A stretch of 39,776 bases of DNA from an uncultured Oscillibacter sp. (lineage in GTDB: Bacteria; Bacillota; Clostridia; Oscillospirales; Oscillospiraceae). Made by a program: the position numbers and the translations under genes. Shown piece by piece: positions 16,114 to 24,860 of this stretch. The stretch covers positions 1-39,776 of the forward strand of contig CAJUJW010000021.1 in the NCBI GenBank assembly GCA_910586735.1, in the 5' to 3' direction. Under the pieces are notes generated by a model, which worked only from the letters and a program-made list of their open reading frames with translations, was not told the origin of the DNA and searched no databases. Numbering within the stretch: position 1 is the first letter of the stretch; each line of letters opens with the position of its first letter.

Positions 16114-17174
16114 GGACGCACCTCCTCTTTTTCGTCGTACAAAAAGCATTTCAGCCGCAGGCCGTCCACCTCCCGGCTTCCGGGGCGTTCCCGGCGGCAG
16201 CGCTCGGTGGCGTGGGGACAGCGGGGGGAGAAGGAACAGCCCTCGGGCAGGTTCGTGGGGTCGGGCATCATGCCGTCAATGGGATGAAGCCGCCGCTCGT
16301 CCAGCTCCAGGCTGGGGATGGAGCGGAAGAGGCCCGCTGTATAGGGGTGGTGGCGCTCACCGGTAAAGACCTGCTCCACCGTGCCGTACTCGATGATCTC
16401 CCCGGCGTACATCACCGCCACCTGGTCGCAGGTCTGGGCCACAATGCCCAGGTCGTGGGTAATCATAATCAGGGCGGTGTCCAGCTTCTCCTTCAGTTCC
16501 GACATCATGGCCAGCACCTGGGCCTGAATGGTCACGTCCAGGGCCGTGGTAGGCTCGTCGGCAATGAGCAGCATGGGGTTGCAGGCCAGGGCCATGGCGA
16601 TGACCACCCGCTGCTTCATGCCCCCGGAGAACTGGTGCGGATAGTCCTTCTTCCGCCCCGGCATGATGCCCACCATCTCCAGGACCTCCTCCACCCGGGC
16701 CTCCAGTTCCGTCCGGGTGTGCCCCTCGTTGTGGGTCAGCAGGGACTCCAGAATCTGGTCCCCCACGGTGAGCACCGGGTTCAGCGCCGTCATGGGGTCC
16801 TGGAAGATCATGGATATCTTATCCCCCCGGATGCCCTGCATTTCCCTGCCGGGGAGGTAGCTGGGCGCCGGCGGCTCCTCTCCGGGGTGTTTGGCCAGCC
16901 ACTCCGCCTCGCCGGCGGCCTCCCCCTCCTCCCGGAGGGCCAGGAGCTCCCGCCCGTCGAACCGGATGGAGCCCCGGTTGATCCGGGCGGTCCGTTCCGG
17001 CAGCAGGCCCAGTATCGCCAGCGCCGTCGTGGTCTTGCCCGCGCCGGTCTCTCCCACCAGGCCCAGGGTCTCCCCCTTGTTCAGCCGGAGGGTGACGCCG
17101 TTCACGGCGTGTACCGTCTCCAGGTCGGTGCGGTAGTCGATCTGGAGGTCTTGAATGTGCAGCAGTTCACTCAT
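16110..17174 (-). CDS. oppD: Oligopeptide/dipeptide ABC transporter ATPase, first subunit
   Basis: 354 residues. Walker A GETGAGKTT, signature FSGGMKQRV, Walker B LLIADEPTTALD and THDLGIV are intact, and the C-terminal CSFSPRCPHATERC extension is present. A charged insertion of about 35 residues (about 78-112) precedes the Q-loop FQDPMTALNP; several Firmicutes OppD proteins have a shorter loop here. It sits between oppC (12-bp gap) and oppF (overlap), so subunits are made in stoichiometric order. Confidence 0.95.
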   Translation of the reverse strand: MSELLHIQDLQIDYRTDLETVHAVNGVTLRLNKGETLGLVGETGAGKTTTALAILGLLPERTARINRGSIRFDGRELLALREEGEAAGEAEWLAKHPGEEPPAPSYLPGREMQGIRGDKISMIFQDPMTALNPVLTVGDQILESLLTHNEGHTRTELEARVEEVLEMVGIMPGRKKDYPHQFSGGMKQRVVIAMALACNPMLLIADEPTTALDVTIQAQVLAMMSELKEKLDTALIMITHDLGIVAQTCDQVAVMYAGEIIEYGTVEQVFTGERHHPYTAGLFRSIPSLELDERRLHPIDGMMPDPTNLPEGCSFSPRCPHATERCRRERPGSREVDGLRLKCFLYDEKEEVRP

Positions 17175-17186
17175 AGCGCGTCCCTC

Positions 17187-18077
17187 CTAATCCTTCAGCT
17201 TGGGGTCCAGGGCGTCCCGCAGGCCGTCCCCGGCCAGGCTGAAGCTCAGGGCCGCCAGGACGATGAAAATGCCCGGCATGTACAGCAGGTGCGGGGCCCT
17301 GAACATGTAGGTCTCCGCGTCGGACAGCAGGGCCCCCCACTCCGGGTAGGGCGGCTGTACGCCCAGGCCCAGGAAGCTCAGCCCCGCGGCGGAGAGGATC
17401 ATGTTGGCCACGTTCATGGTGGTGGTGACAATGATGGGCCCCAGGGCGTTGGGGATGACGTATTTTAAGATGATCCGCATGTCGGAGGCCCCGTAGGACC
17501 TGGCGGCCTCAATGTAATCCTCGTCCACCACGCCCAGCACCACGGAGCGCACCAGACGCAGCATACTGGGCACGCAGGAGATGGTGATGGCAATCAGAAG
17601 ATTCCGCAGATTCGGGCTCAGGGCCGCCACCACCGCCAGGGACAGCAGAACCGGCGGGACGGTCATCACCACGTCCGTCAGACGCATGATGACCCCGTCC
17701 ACCCAGCCGCCGTAGTACGCAGCCACGGCGCCCAGCAGTCCGCCGATGAGCAGGGCGCAGACGCTGGTGGAAATGCCGATGAGCAGGGAGTAGCGGGAGC
17801 CGTGGACAATGCGGGCGAAGAGGTCCCGCCCCAGCTCGTCCGTGCCGAAGAGGTGGGCCCCGCCGGGCTTCTGGAACCGCTCCAGCACGTTCTGGGTGAT
17901 GCCCTGCTCATAGGGGACGATCAGGTCCGCGAAGAGGGCGATGCCCACCACAAAAATCAGCAGTATCAGACCCAGCATGGCGGTCTTGCTCTTGCGGAAG
18001 CGCCGCCAGACCTCTTTCAGCTGGCCGTTCTTCCTGCTCTTCTTCCCCGGGGCGGGGGCTGTTTTCCGTTCGTTCAT
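17187..18077 (-). CDS. oppC: Oligopeptide/dipeptide ABC transporter permease C
   Basis: 296 residues with GGGAGGG ahead of the ATG. A Lys-rich cytoplasmic start leads into the first helix (about 33-52), the GTDELGRDLFARIVHG motif characteristic of DppC/OppC, five further helices, and the EAA coupling loop with the sequence EAARSYGASDMRIILKYVIP. It forms half of the membrane pore together with oppB, 16 bp upstream. Confidence 0.95.
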   Translation of the reverse strand: MNERKTAPAPGKKSRKNGQLKEVWRRFRKSKTAMLGLILLIFVVGIALFADLIVPYEQGITQNVLERFQKPGGAHLFGTDELGRDLFARIVHGSRYSLLIGISTSVCALLIGGLLGAVAAYYGGWVDGVIMRLTDVVMTVPPVLLSLAVVAALSPNLRNLLIAITISCVPSMLRLVRSVVLGVVDEDYIEAARSYGASDMRIILKYVIPNALGPIIVTTTMNVANMILSAAGLSFLGLGVQPPYPEWGALLSDAETYMFRAPHLLYMPGIFIVLAALSFSLAGDGLRDALDPKLKD

Positions 18078-18093
18078 CTGCCGATCCCTCCCC

Positions 18094-19026
18094 TCACGCC
18101 TGATATTTGGCCTTGATGCGCGGGTCGATGTAGGCGTACAAAATATCCACCACCAGCATCACCAGGCAAAACAGCACCGCCAGAAACAGCGTGGCCGCCA
18201 TGACCACGGGGCTGTCCTTCTGCCGGATGGACTCCACGATGAGCATCCCCAGTCCGGGCATTCCAAACACGGTTTCCACAATCACCGCCCCGCCCAGGCT
18301 GGCACCGAAGTTCATCCCCATGGAGGTGACGACGGGCAGCAGGGCGTTGCGCAGGGCGTGCTTCCAGATGACCTTTTTCTCCGGCACGCCCTTGCTTCGG
18401 GCGGTGCGGATGTAGTCCTGCCGGATGGTCTCCAGCATGGTGGAGCGGGTCAGACGCATCTGGCTGGCCGCCGCCCCCAGGGACAGCGTAATCACCGGCA
18501 GCACGTAGCTCTTCCAGCTGTCCACGCCGCCGAAGGGGAGCCAGCGCAGCTTCAAGGAGAAAAGAACCATCAGCATCAGCCCCAGCCAGAAGCCCGGCAT
18601 GGCGGAGAAAAACATGGCCAGCGTGGTGAGAAGGTTGTCCAGCCAGGAATACTGCTTCACCGCCGACACGATGCCCAGGCTGATGCCGATCAGAGAGCTG
18701 AGCAGCATGGTAAACAGCGCCAGGCGGAAGGTGGTGGGGAAGCGGGACAGGATGGAGTCGAACACCGGCTTGCCGCTGCGGTAGGACGAACCAAAGTCGA
18801 AGTGGAGCACAATGCCCTTGAGGTAGTTGAAGAACTGCTCGAAAAAGGGCAGGTCCGCGCCCAGGCGGTGGTTCAGGGCGGCGATGTCCTCCGGCTTGGC
18901 GGTGATTCCCAGGATCAGGGTGCCGGGGTCGCCGGGAGTCAGCTGCATGATGGCGAAGACCAGGAATACCGCCCCCAGCAGAACGGGTATGGTCATCAGG
19001 ATTCGCTTGACAACGTATTTGTGCAT
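18094..19026 (-). CDS. oppB: Oligopeptide/dipeptide ABC transporter permease B
   Basis: 310 residues. Start set at ATG 19026 (VVKRILMTIPVLLG-type first helix) with GGAGGGTG upstream; a longer in-frame extension would begin in the promoter. It has the QLTPGDP loop of DppB/OppB, six membrane helices and the coupling motif RTARSKGVPEKKVIWKHALR. First gene of the importer operon; its promoter carries the ATTTTGCAAAAT palindrome in the spacer, so import is probably repressed or activated by the locus regulator. Confidence 0.95.
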   Translation of the reverse strand: MHKYVVKRILMTIPVLLGAVFLVFAIMQLTPGDPGTLILGITAKPEDIAALNHRLGADLPFFEQFFNYLKGIVLHFDFGSSYRSGKPVFDSILSRFPTTFRLALFTMLLSSLIGISLGIVSAVKQYSWLDNLLTTLAMFFSAMPGFWLGLMLMVLFSLKLRWLPFGGVDSWKSYVLPVITLSLGAAASQMRLTRSTMLETIRQDYIRTARSKGVPEKKVIWKHALRNALLPVVTSMGMNFGASLGGAVIVETVFGMPGLGMLIVESIRQKDSPVVMAATLFLAVLFCLVMLVVDILYAYIDPRIKAKYQA

Positions 19027-19081
19027 TGGTTCACCCTCCTCACATGGCCAGCGGGGCGCCCCTTCCGGCCTGATTGCACTC

Positions 19082-19110
19082 AGCATATCATATTTTGCAA
19101 AATCCGTCAA
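19082..19110 (-). promoter_or_regulatory. Promoter of the opp operon with embedded operator
   Basis: Minus strand TTGACG (19105-19110), 17-bp spacer, TATGCT (19082-19087). The perfect 12-bp palindrome ATTTTGCAAAAT (19092-19103) fills the spacer, where a bound repressor would block RNA polymerase. Confidence 0.8.
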
Positions 19111-19136
19111 TTATTTTATAAAATTTTCTGGAAAGA

Positions 19137-19167
19137 TATTGCAAAATCCTGTGGGATTTGATAAGAT
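19137..19167 (+). promoter_or_regulatory. Promoter of the flavoprotein operon with overlapping operator variant
   Basis: TTGCAA (19139-19144), 17-bp spacer, TAAGAT (19162-19167). The -35 lies inside TATTGCAAAAT (19137-19147), a variant of the palindrome in the divergent opp promoter 34 bp away. Confidence 0.65.
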
Positions 19168-19290
19168 AAGGCTGGAACAAAAAACGCGGTCCTCTGCCGC
19201 GCGGCCCGCCGCCCGCAAAATGGAAGCGGCGCACTGCGGCAGTCCCGATTACAGGGAAGATCGACTTTCTGATGTATGGGAGGAATCGAC

Positions 19291-21240
19291 ATGAGTGACA
19301 TGAAATGGCCCTACCCCGCCCGTGTGGACCAGACCTGCCGCATGGACGCGGACGTGCTGGTGCTGGGCGGCGGCATTGCCGGGTGCATGGCCGCCATCAG
19401 CGCCGCCAGACGGGGGGCTAAGGTGGTCCTGGTGGACAAGGGCGCGGCCAGGCGCTCCGGCGCGGGGGGCAGCGGCTGCGACCACTGGGAGTCCGCCGCC
19501 ACCAATCCCTGTTCCGGCGTGACGCCCGAGGAGCTGGTCCAGGCCATGCTGGACGACAACGACGGCTATAACAACGGGATTTCCCACTACATTGAGTGCC
19601 GGGAGGGCTGGGACCACCTCCAGGAAATCGAGAAAATGGGCGGCAAGATCCGGGACACCGAGGACGAGTTCAAGGGCGCGGCCTTCCGGGACGAGAAAAC
19701 CAAGCTGATGTTCGCCTACGATTATCAGAACAAATTCACCATCCGCATCTGGGGCACCACCTTCAAGCCCACCATGGAGAAGGAGTGCCGCCGCCTGGGG
19801 GTGCAGATCGTGGACCGGGTGATGATCACCTCCCTTCTGACCGAGGGGGGCGGGACCGGGGGCCGCTGCGTGGGCGCAGCGGGCTTCCACTGCCGGACGG
19901 GGGAGTTCTACGTGTTCTCCTGCAGGGCGGCGGTCATGGCCATGTCCCGGCCCGCACGGGTCTGGCTGTTCTCCTCGGCCCATCCGGGGCTGTGCGAGTT
20001 CCGGCCTCTGTCCACCATCGGGGACGGCCACGCCATGGGCTGGCGGGCCGGGGCGGAGTTCAACATGATGGAAAAGTCCGTCCGGGCGGAGTTCTCCTCC
20101 GCCGGGCGCTCCTTCCCCCCTTACTCCGCCGGAAACAACCACAACACCTGGTATCCCGCCACGCTCATCGACGCCGGGGGCCGGGAGATTCCCTACGCCG
20201 ACCGGGACGGCAACATTCTCAAGGACGTGGCTCAGCGCTTCGTCCCCGCCCAGGGGCAGTCCTATTTCCTCAAGGGCGGCAACATCGAGCGGGCCAAATA
20301 CGCCTACGACGGGCCGGAGACCCTGCCCTATGAAAAGCTTAAGGAGCTGGGGTACAAGCTCCCCTTCTACGCGGACCTCTCCTCCATGCCGGAGCTGGAG
20401 CGAAAGGTCATCTGGGGCATGATGGTGGGCCAGGAGGGGAAGACCAACGTCCCCGTTTACAAGAACTTCACCGAGGCCGGCTTCGACCCGGAGAAGCACG
20501 TTTTGCAGTGCTACGGCGTGGGCTGGACCAGCGCGGAGTTTCTCCCCCAGGAGCGCCAGCTCTTCGGCCTGCCCGGGGGCTTCATGAACGACTGGGACCT
20601 GATGACGAATCTGCCGGGCCTCTTCGTGGCCGGGGACGCTCTGTTCTCCTCCAACTGCTTTGGCCACGCCGCCTCCACCGGGGCCTACGCCGGGCGGAAG
20701 GCCGCGACCTACGCCGCCAAGGAGCCGGAAAACCGGCCCCTCCACCAGCCCCAGATCGACGCCGAGCGCCGCCGGGTCTACGCGCCCCTGGCCGCCAGCC
20801 CGGAGACGGGCGTCAGCTGGAAGGAGCTGAACGAGGCCGTGGCCAAGGCCATGCAGAACTACTGCGGCGAGCAGAAGCGGGACGAGCTGCTCCTCTCCGG
20901 GGTGGAGCTGCTGGAGCGCTATGAAAAGGAGATCGTCCCCCAGGCTTACGCCTCCAACCCCCACGAGCTGATGCGCCTGCTGGAGGTCTTCGACATTCTC
21001 ACCGTGGCCCAGCTGATTCTCCAGTCCTGCCTGGCCCGGCGGCAGAGCTGCGAAAAGCTGGAGTTCTTCCGCACGGACGGCGACGGGAACGCCCCCGCGC
21101 CCTTCATCTGCATCCGCCGGGAGGGGGACCGGGTCCTGACCCGGGAGGTGCCCCTGGACTACGCCGGGGACATCCGGGAGAATTACGAAAAGCACAACCA
21201 GGATTACATCGCGGAAAAAGCAAAGGAGGCCCAGGCATGA
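19291..21240 (+). CDS. FAD-dependent fumarate reductase/AprA-like flavoprotein
   Basis: 649 residues from ATG 19291, with GGGAGG eight bases upstream. FAD-binding Rossmann fold DVLVLGGGIAGCMAAISAAR (GGGIAG at 26-31), the GAGGSGCDHW region after it, and the late LFVAGDALFSSNCFGHAASTGAYAGR nucleotide-binding segment are clear. The layout is that of the fumarate reductase/adenylylsulfate reductase alpha-subunit family. No signal peptide, so cytoplasmic. The next gene, overlapping by ATGA, is a two-cluster ferredoxin that should feed it electrons. No sulfate-reduction genes are near; the peptide locus suggests a reduced or oxidised amino-acid-derived substrate, which I cannot name. Confidence 0.9.
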   Translation: MSDMKWPYPARVDQTCRMDADVLVLGGGIAGCMAAISAARRGAKVVLVDKGAARRSGAGGSGCDHWESAATNPCSGVTPEELVQAMLDDNDGYNNGISHYIECREGWDHLQEIEKMGGKIRDTEDEFKGAAFRDEKTKLMFAYDYQNKFTIRIWGTTFKPTMEKECRRLGVQIVDRVMITSLLTEGGGTGGRCVGAAGFHCRTGEFYVFSCRAAVMAMSRPARVWLFSSAHPGLCEFRPLSTIGDGHAMGWRAGAEFNMMEKSVRAEFSSAGRSFPPYSAGNNHNTWYPATLIDAGGREIPYADRDGNILKDVAQRFVPAQGQSYFLKGGNIERAKYAYDGPETLPYEKLKELGYKLPFYADLSSMPELERKVIWGMMVGQEGKTNVPVYKNFTEAGFDPEKHVLQCYGVGWTSAEFLPQERQLFGLPGGFMNDWDLMTNLPGLFVAGDALFSSNCFGHAASTGAYAGRKAATYAAKEPENRPLHQPQIDAERRRVYAPLAASPETGVSWKELNEAVAKAMQNYCGEQKRDELLLSGVELLERYEKEIVPQAYASNPHELMRLLEVFDILTVAQLILQSCLARRQSCEKLEFFRTDGDGNAPAPFICIRREGDRVLTREVPLDYAGDIRENYEKHNQDYIAEKAKEAQA

Positions 21241-21527
21241 ACGAGCCCAGAGAATTTCAATTCCGCCAGACGCCCCCGGCCCGGCCCATCCGCTTTGACG
21301 GGGACGCCTGCATCGGCTGCAACCGCTGCCTGGAGGCCTGCATGATCGATGTTTTTCTTCCCGGGGAAAAGGGAAAGCATCCGGTGGCAGCCTATCCCGA
21401 CGAGTGCTGGTACTGCGGCTGCTGCGTCATGGAGTGCCCCACTGGGGCCATCCACCTCCAGCACCCGCTTATGAACCAGACCCGCTGGGTGGAAAAGGCC
21501 AGTCTGCTGAAAAAGAGGGAGGCGTGA
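21237..21527 (+). CDS. Two-[4Fe-4S] ferredoxin-like subunit (AprB-like)
   Basis: 96 residues. The first cluster motif is CIGCNRCLEAC, the second CWYCGCCVMECP, which together give the eight Cys for two [4Fe-4S] clusters. A 13-residue loop carrying GEKGKHP lies between them. It overlaps the flavoprotein stop by ATGA and ends three bases before the M42 gene. It is expected to be the dedicated electron carrier of the flavoprotein, as AprB is for AprA. Confidence 0.93.
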   Translation: MNEPREFQFRQTPPARPIRFDGDACIGCNRCLEACMIDVFLPGEKGKHPVAAYPDECWYCGCCVMECPTGAIHLQHPLMNQTRWVEKASLLKKREA

Positions 21528-21530
21528 AGC

Positions 21531-22544
21531 ATGTTGGATTTCACCTTATTGAAAGAGCTTACCCAGACCTGGGGCGTGGCCGGACGGGAGAAGGCCGTGC
21601 GCGCCATCGTCCTGCGGGAGCTGGAGGGCCTGGCGGACAGCGTGTCCGTGGACGCCGTGGGCAATGTCATTGCCCTGAAAAAGGGCAATGGAAGCCCCCG
21701 GGGAAAGCGGATCATGCTCTCCGCCCACATGGACGAGATCGGCCTCCAGGTCAAGAAAATCGAGTCGGACGGCCGCCTCAAGGTCTGCAAGGTGGGCTGG
21801 GTCTGGACCTCCGCCCTGTACAACGACCAGGTTGTGTTCCAAAACGGCGTCATCGGCGTGGTGGGCTGCAACGGGCCCGTGGAGGAGGCCAAAAACGACT
21901 GCGGCAAACTCTACATCGACATCGGCTGCACCTCCAAAGAGGACGCAGAGAAATACGTGAAGGTGGGGGACTACGCCGGTTTTGTGGGCCCCTGGTACGA
22001 GCTGAAAAACGGCCGCGTCAGCGCCAAGACCTTCGACGACCGGGTGGGATGCTTCCTGCTTTTGGAGGCCCTGCGCCGTAACCGGGGCGGCGGACCCAAC
22101 GATGTTTACTACGTCTTCTCCGTCCAGGAGGAGGTGGGCTGCCGGGGCGCCGTCACCGCCGCCCATCAGATCAAACCGGACATCGGCGTCAGCGTGGACG
22201 TGACCCCGGACCACGCCTATCCCTGCGACCTGGAGGGCAGCAGCGCCGTGGGGGAGGGCATCTCCGTCACCCTGGGGGACCCCAGCGCCATGCTGGACGA
22301 GTACCTGGTGGACGAGATGCTGTCCTGCTGCGAGGAGCACGGCATCCATTACCAGCGGGGCGTCATGGACCGGGGGGGCACGGACGCCAGCTCCATGAAT
22401 CTCTCGGGAGACGGCGTGCGGGTGGCCGGCATCGCCGTGGTCGACCGCTACCCCCACAGCAAATGCTCCGTCATCGCCAAGGACGACGTGGAGGCCGGAG
22501 TGGAACTGCTGGACCAATACACCCGCCGGACCTTCGTTTTCTGA
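21531..22544 (+). CDS. M42 family aminopeptidase (tetrahedral, PepA/FrvX-like)
   Basis: 337 residues. Metal and catalytic motifs of M42 enzymes are present: LSAHMDEIG with the first metal His and Asp, FDDRVGC with the bridging Asp, VQEEVGCRGA with the catalytic Glu pair, SVDVTP, RGGTDASS and a C-terminal YPHSKCSV His. These enzymes form dodecameric particles that remove N-terminal residues from peptides in the cytoplasm. It is the third gene of an operon with a ferredoxin and a peptide-binding protein, so it likely works on peptides imported by opp. Confidence 0.95.
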   Translation: MLDFTLLKELTQTWGVAGREKAVRAIVLRELEGLADSVSVDAVGNVIALKKGNGSPRGKRIMLSAHMDEIGLQVKKIESDGRLKVCKVGWVWTSALYNDQVVFQNGVIGVVGCNGPVEEAKNDCGKLYIDIGCTSKEDAEKYVKVGDYAGFVGPWYELKNGRVSAKTFDDRVGCFLLLEALRRNRGGGPNDVYYVFSVQEEVGCRGAVTAAHQIKPDIGVSVDVTPDHAYPCDLEGSSAVGEGISVTLGDPSAMLDEYLVDEMLSCCEEHGIHYQRGVMDRGGTDASSMNLSGDGVRVAGIAVVDRYPHSKCSVIAKDDVEAGVELLDQYTRRTFVF

Positions 22545-22599
22545 CGTTTTTTATGCCTGCGGCATGAAAATAAATTCAACCGAAAAAGGAGAGGAACTC

Positions 22600-24144
22600 A
22601 TGAAGAAGTTTCTTGCACTGCTCCTGGCCCTGACGCTGGCCATGAGCCTGGCTGCCTGCGGCGGCGACGCCGGCGGCGGAAACTCCGACTCCAAGGGCGG
22701 TTCCGACGGTTCCGGCGGCTCCGCCGGAAAGGACAGCCTCATCATCGCCCTGGACGCGGACTACCAGACCCTGCATCCCGCCAACTGGACCACCACCATC
22801 GAGCGCAACTTCGATAAACAGATCTACGACTCCCTGGTGGGCTATAAGGTGGACGACGAGAGCGTCCTGGAGGGCCGCGTCGCCGAAAGCTGGGACATCA
22901 GCGACGACGCCTGCTGCTATACCTTCCACCTGCGGGACGGAGTCACCTTCCACAACGGCGCCCCCGTCACCGCCAAGGACGTGGAGTTCAGCCTGGAGCT
23001 CTACGCCAACTCCGAGGCCCAGGCCGGAGACGTGCAGGGCTATGACCACTGCGAAATCGTGGACGACCAAACCATCAAGGTCTACACCATCAGCGCCTTC
23101 GCTCCCTTCCTGAACAACCTCACCCTGGTGAACATCGGCTCCAAGGACTACTTTGACTCCGTGGACGAGGAGACCTTCGCCCAGTCGCCCATCGGCTGCG
23201 GCGCGTACAAATTCGTCAGCCACAACGAGGGCGACAAAACCGAGCTGGAGGCCTACGAGGACTACTACATGGGCGCGCCCTCCATCAAGAAGCTGACCTT
23301 CAAGGTCATCTCCGACATGTCCTCCATGTCCATCGGCCTCCAGTCCGGCCAGATCGACTTCGCCGAAATCGAGGCCCCCGTCCGCTCCACCCTGGAAGAC
23401 GCCGAGGGCATCACGGTCGCCACCGCCGACCAAACCACCTTCGCCTTCGTGGCCATGAACACGGAAAAGGAGCCCTACAGCAATCCCAAGTTCCGCCAGG
23501 CGGTCAACTACGCCCTGGACCGGCAGACCATCATCACCTCCGTCATGGAGGGCAACGCCGTGGAAAACTCCAACCTCCTGGCCCATGGCCGCTTCGGGTA
23601 TTCCGACCGGCAGAAGCAGTACGGCTATGACGTGGACCAGGCCAAGGCCCTGCTGGCGGAATGCGGCTATCCCGACGGGCTGGACCTGGGCACCTTCATT
23701 GTCGCCGACCAGTACAAGCTCATGGCCCAGGTGGTGCAGGAAAATTTGAAGGCCGTGGGCCTCACCTGCAATCTGGAGGTGCTGGAGTTCAACGCCTACC
23801 TGGGCAAGCTGATGCAGGGCGACTTCGGCGTCACCTGCCTCCAGATGAGCCTGGAGGGCGACACCCAAAATGTGGCCATGGCCGTCACCAAAGACTTCAT
23901 CGGCATGGCCAACAACGCCCGCTGGTACAACGACCAGGTAGAGGCGTGGTTCGCCCAGGCCGTGGAAACCGTGGACGAGGGCGAACGGGCCGAGATCTAC
24001 AACGACATCTTCTCCCTGATTCAGGAGGAGGCGGTCTACGCCGTTTTGTACAACCCCACCATGCTCTTTGCCCACAACAGCGCCCTGACCGTCCCCGACC
24101 TGCCCCTGGAGGGCGAGTACCGGGTGTACGACTTCCACTGGTAA
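22600..24144 (+). CDS. oppA: Peptide ABC transporter substrate-binding lipoprotein (family 5)
   Basis: 514 residues from ATG 22600 with AAGGAG upstream; an earlier in-frame ATG lacks a ribosome site. The lipoprotein signal ends in SLAACGG. A Gly/Ser linker (about 24-46) follows, then the SBP family-5 fold: ESWDISDDACCYTFHLRDGV, FHNGAPVTAKDVEFSLE and FRQAVNYALDRQTII. It binds peptides outside and hands them to oppBC. It is encoded in the operon divergent from oppBCDF, an unusual split that shared promoter palindromes would coordinate. Confidence 0.95.
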   Translation: MKKFLALLLALTLAMSLAACGGDAGGGNSDSKGGSDGSGGSAGKDSLIIALDADYQTLHPANWTTTIERNFDKQIYDSLVGYKVDDESVLEGRVAESWDISDDACCYTFHLRDGVTFHNGAPVTAKDVEFSLELYANSEAQAGDVQGYDHCEIVDDQTIKVYTISAFAPFLNNLTLVNIGSKDYFDSVDEETFAQSPIGCGAYKFVSHNEGDKTELEAYEDYYMGAPSIKKLTFKVISDMSSMSIGLQSGQIDFAEIEAPVRSTLEDAEGITVATADQTTFAFVAMNTEKEPYSNPKFRQAVNYALDRQTIITSVMEGNAVENSNLLAHGRFGYSDRQKQYGYDVDQAKALLAECGYPDGLDLGTFIVADQYKLMAQVVQENLKAVGLTCNLEVLEFNAYLGKLMQGDFGVTCLQMSLEGDTQNVAMAVTKDFIGMANNARWYNDQVEAWFAQAVETVDEGERAEIYNDIFSLIQEEAVYAVLYNPTMLFAHNSALTVPDLPLEGEYRVYDFHW

Positions 24145-24152
24145 CACTGTTC

Positions 24153-24177
24153 GGCCCGGCGGCGGAGCCGCCGGGCC
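24153..24177 (+). terminator. Strong hairpin between the binding protein and the regulator
   Basis: GGCCCGGCGGC-GGA-GCCGCCGGGCC, an 11-bp perfect stem with no T run after it. It probably stabilises the upstream mRNA end or partly reduces read-through into gntR rather than fully terminating. Confidence 0.6.
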
Positions 24178-24212
24178 ATTCCCACAAACCACAACCGAAA
24201 GGATGGTGAGCC

Positions 24213-24860
24213 ATGGCTACCCTGTCTGAACAGATCTACCGGGAGCTATACCAGGACATCACCGAGCAGCGCCTGCGCTGCGGACAGAAGCTGACGCTGA
24301 AAATGCTGAAAGAGCGCTTTCAGGTCAGCCACACGCCCATCCGGGAGGCCCTGGTGCGCCTGTCGGAAAACGGGCTGGTCACCTACTACTCCAACTGCGG
24401 CGTCACCGTAATCGAGTTTACGGAGACCGACATCCGCCAGCTCTACCAGTTTGCCGCCGAGGTCGACGCCATTGCCATTCAGTTCTGTGAGGACCCCCTC
24501 ATTCAAGCCCCCCTTCTGCTGGACCTTCGGGAGATCGTCGAGGAGGGCGGCCGGGCTTTGGAGGCGGGCGACTTTGCCCGCTGGAAGGAATACTCCGAGC
24601 AGTTCCACCTGGCCTTCTACCGTCACGCCCAGAACTCCTACCTGGATGAGGCCGCCTACCGGATGCGGGGAAAGCTGGAGCTCCTCTCCTGCATGTATTA
24701 CCAGGAGAAAAATGTCCAGAAAATCCACCAGGGCCATGTCGCCATTTACGAGCTGGCGCGGGAGGGGAAATTCTCCACCGCCGCCAACCGGATGCGCCAG
24801 CACCTGAGCTACGACATGGCCTACGCCCTGAAAGCCTATGCCCAGCGGGAGAAGGACTGA
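24213..24860 (+). CDS. GntR family regulator, FCD subgroup
   Basis: 215 residues. N-terminal winged helix (about 5-70) with LTLKMLKERFQVSHTPIREALVRLSENGLV, the GntR recognition-helix pattern. A helical FCD ligand-binding domain (about 80-210) has the metal/ligand residues in HLAFYRHAQN and GHVAIYE. FCD proteins bind small acids or amino-acid-derived ligands. It follows the oppA gene and overlaps the M24 gene, so it is the natural candidate to bind the ATTTTGCAAAAT sites in this locus; that link is inferred. Confidence 0.93.
   Translation: MATLSEQIYRELYQDITEQRLRCGQKLTLKMLKERFQVSHTPIREALVRLSENGLVTYYSNCGVTVIEFTETDIRQLYQFAAEVDAIAIQFCEDPLIQAPLLLDLREIVEEGGRALEAGDFARWKEYSEQFHLAFYRHAQNSYLDEAAYRMRGKLELLSCMYYQEKNVQKIHQGHVAIYELAREGKFSTAANRMRQHLSYDMAYALKAYAQREKD

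Noticed and set aside
19249..21195. Minus-strand open frame of 648 codons opposite the flavoprotein gene
   Set aside because: Shadow frame; the plus strand has clear FAD motifs and a proper ribosome site.
22576..24192. Minus-strand open frame of 538 codons opposite the peptide-binding protein gene
   Set aside because: Val/His/Gly-rich reverse reading of a real lipoprotein gene.
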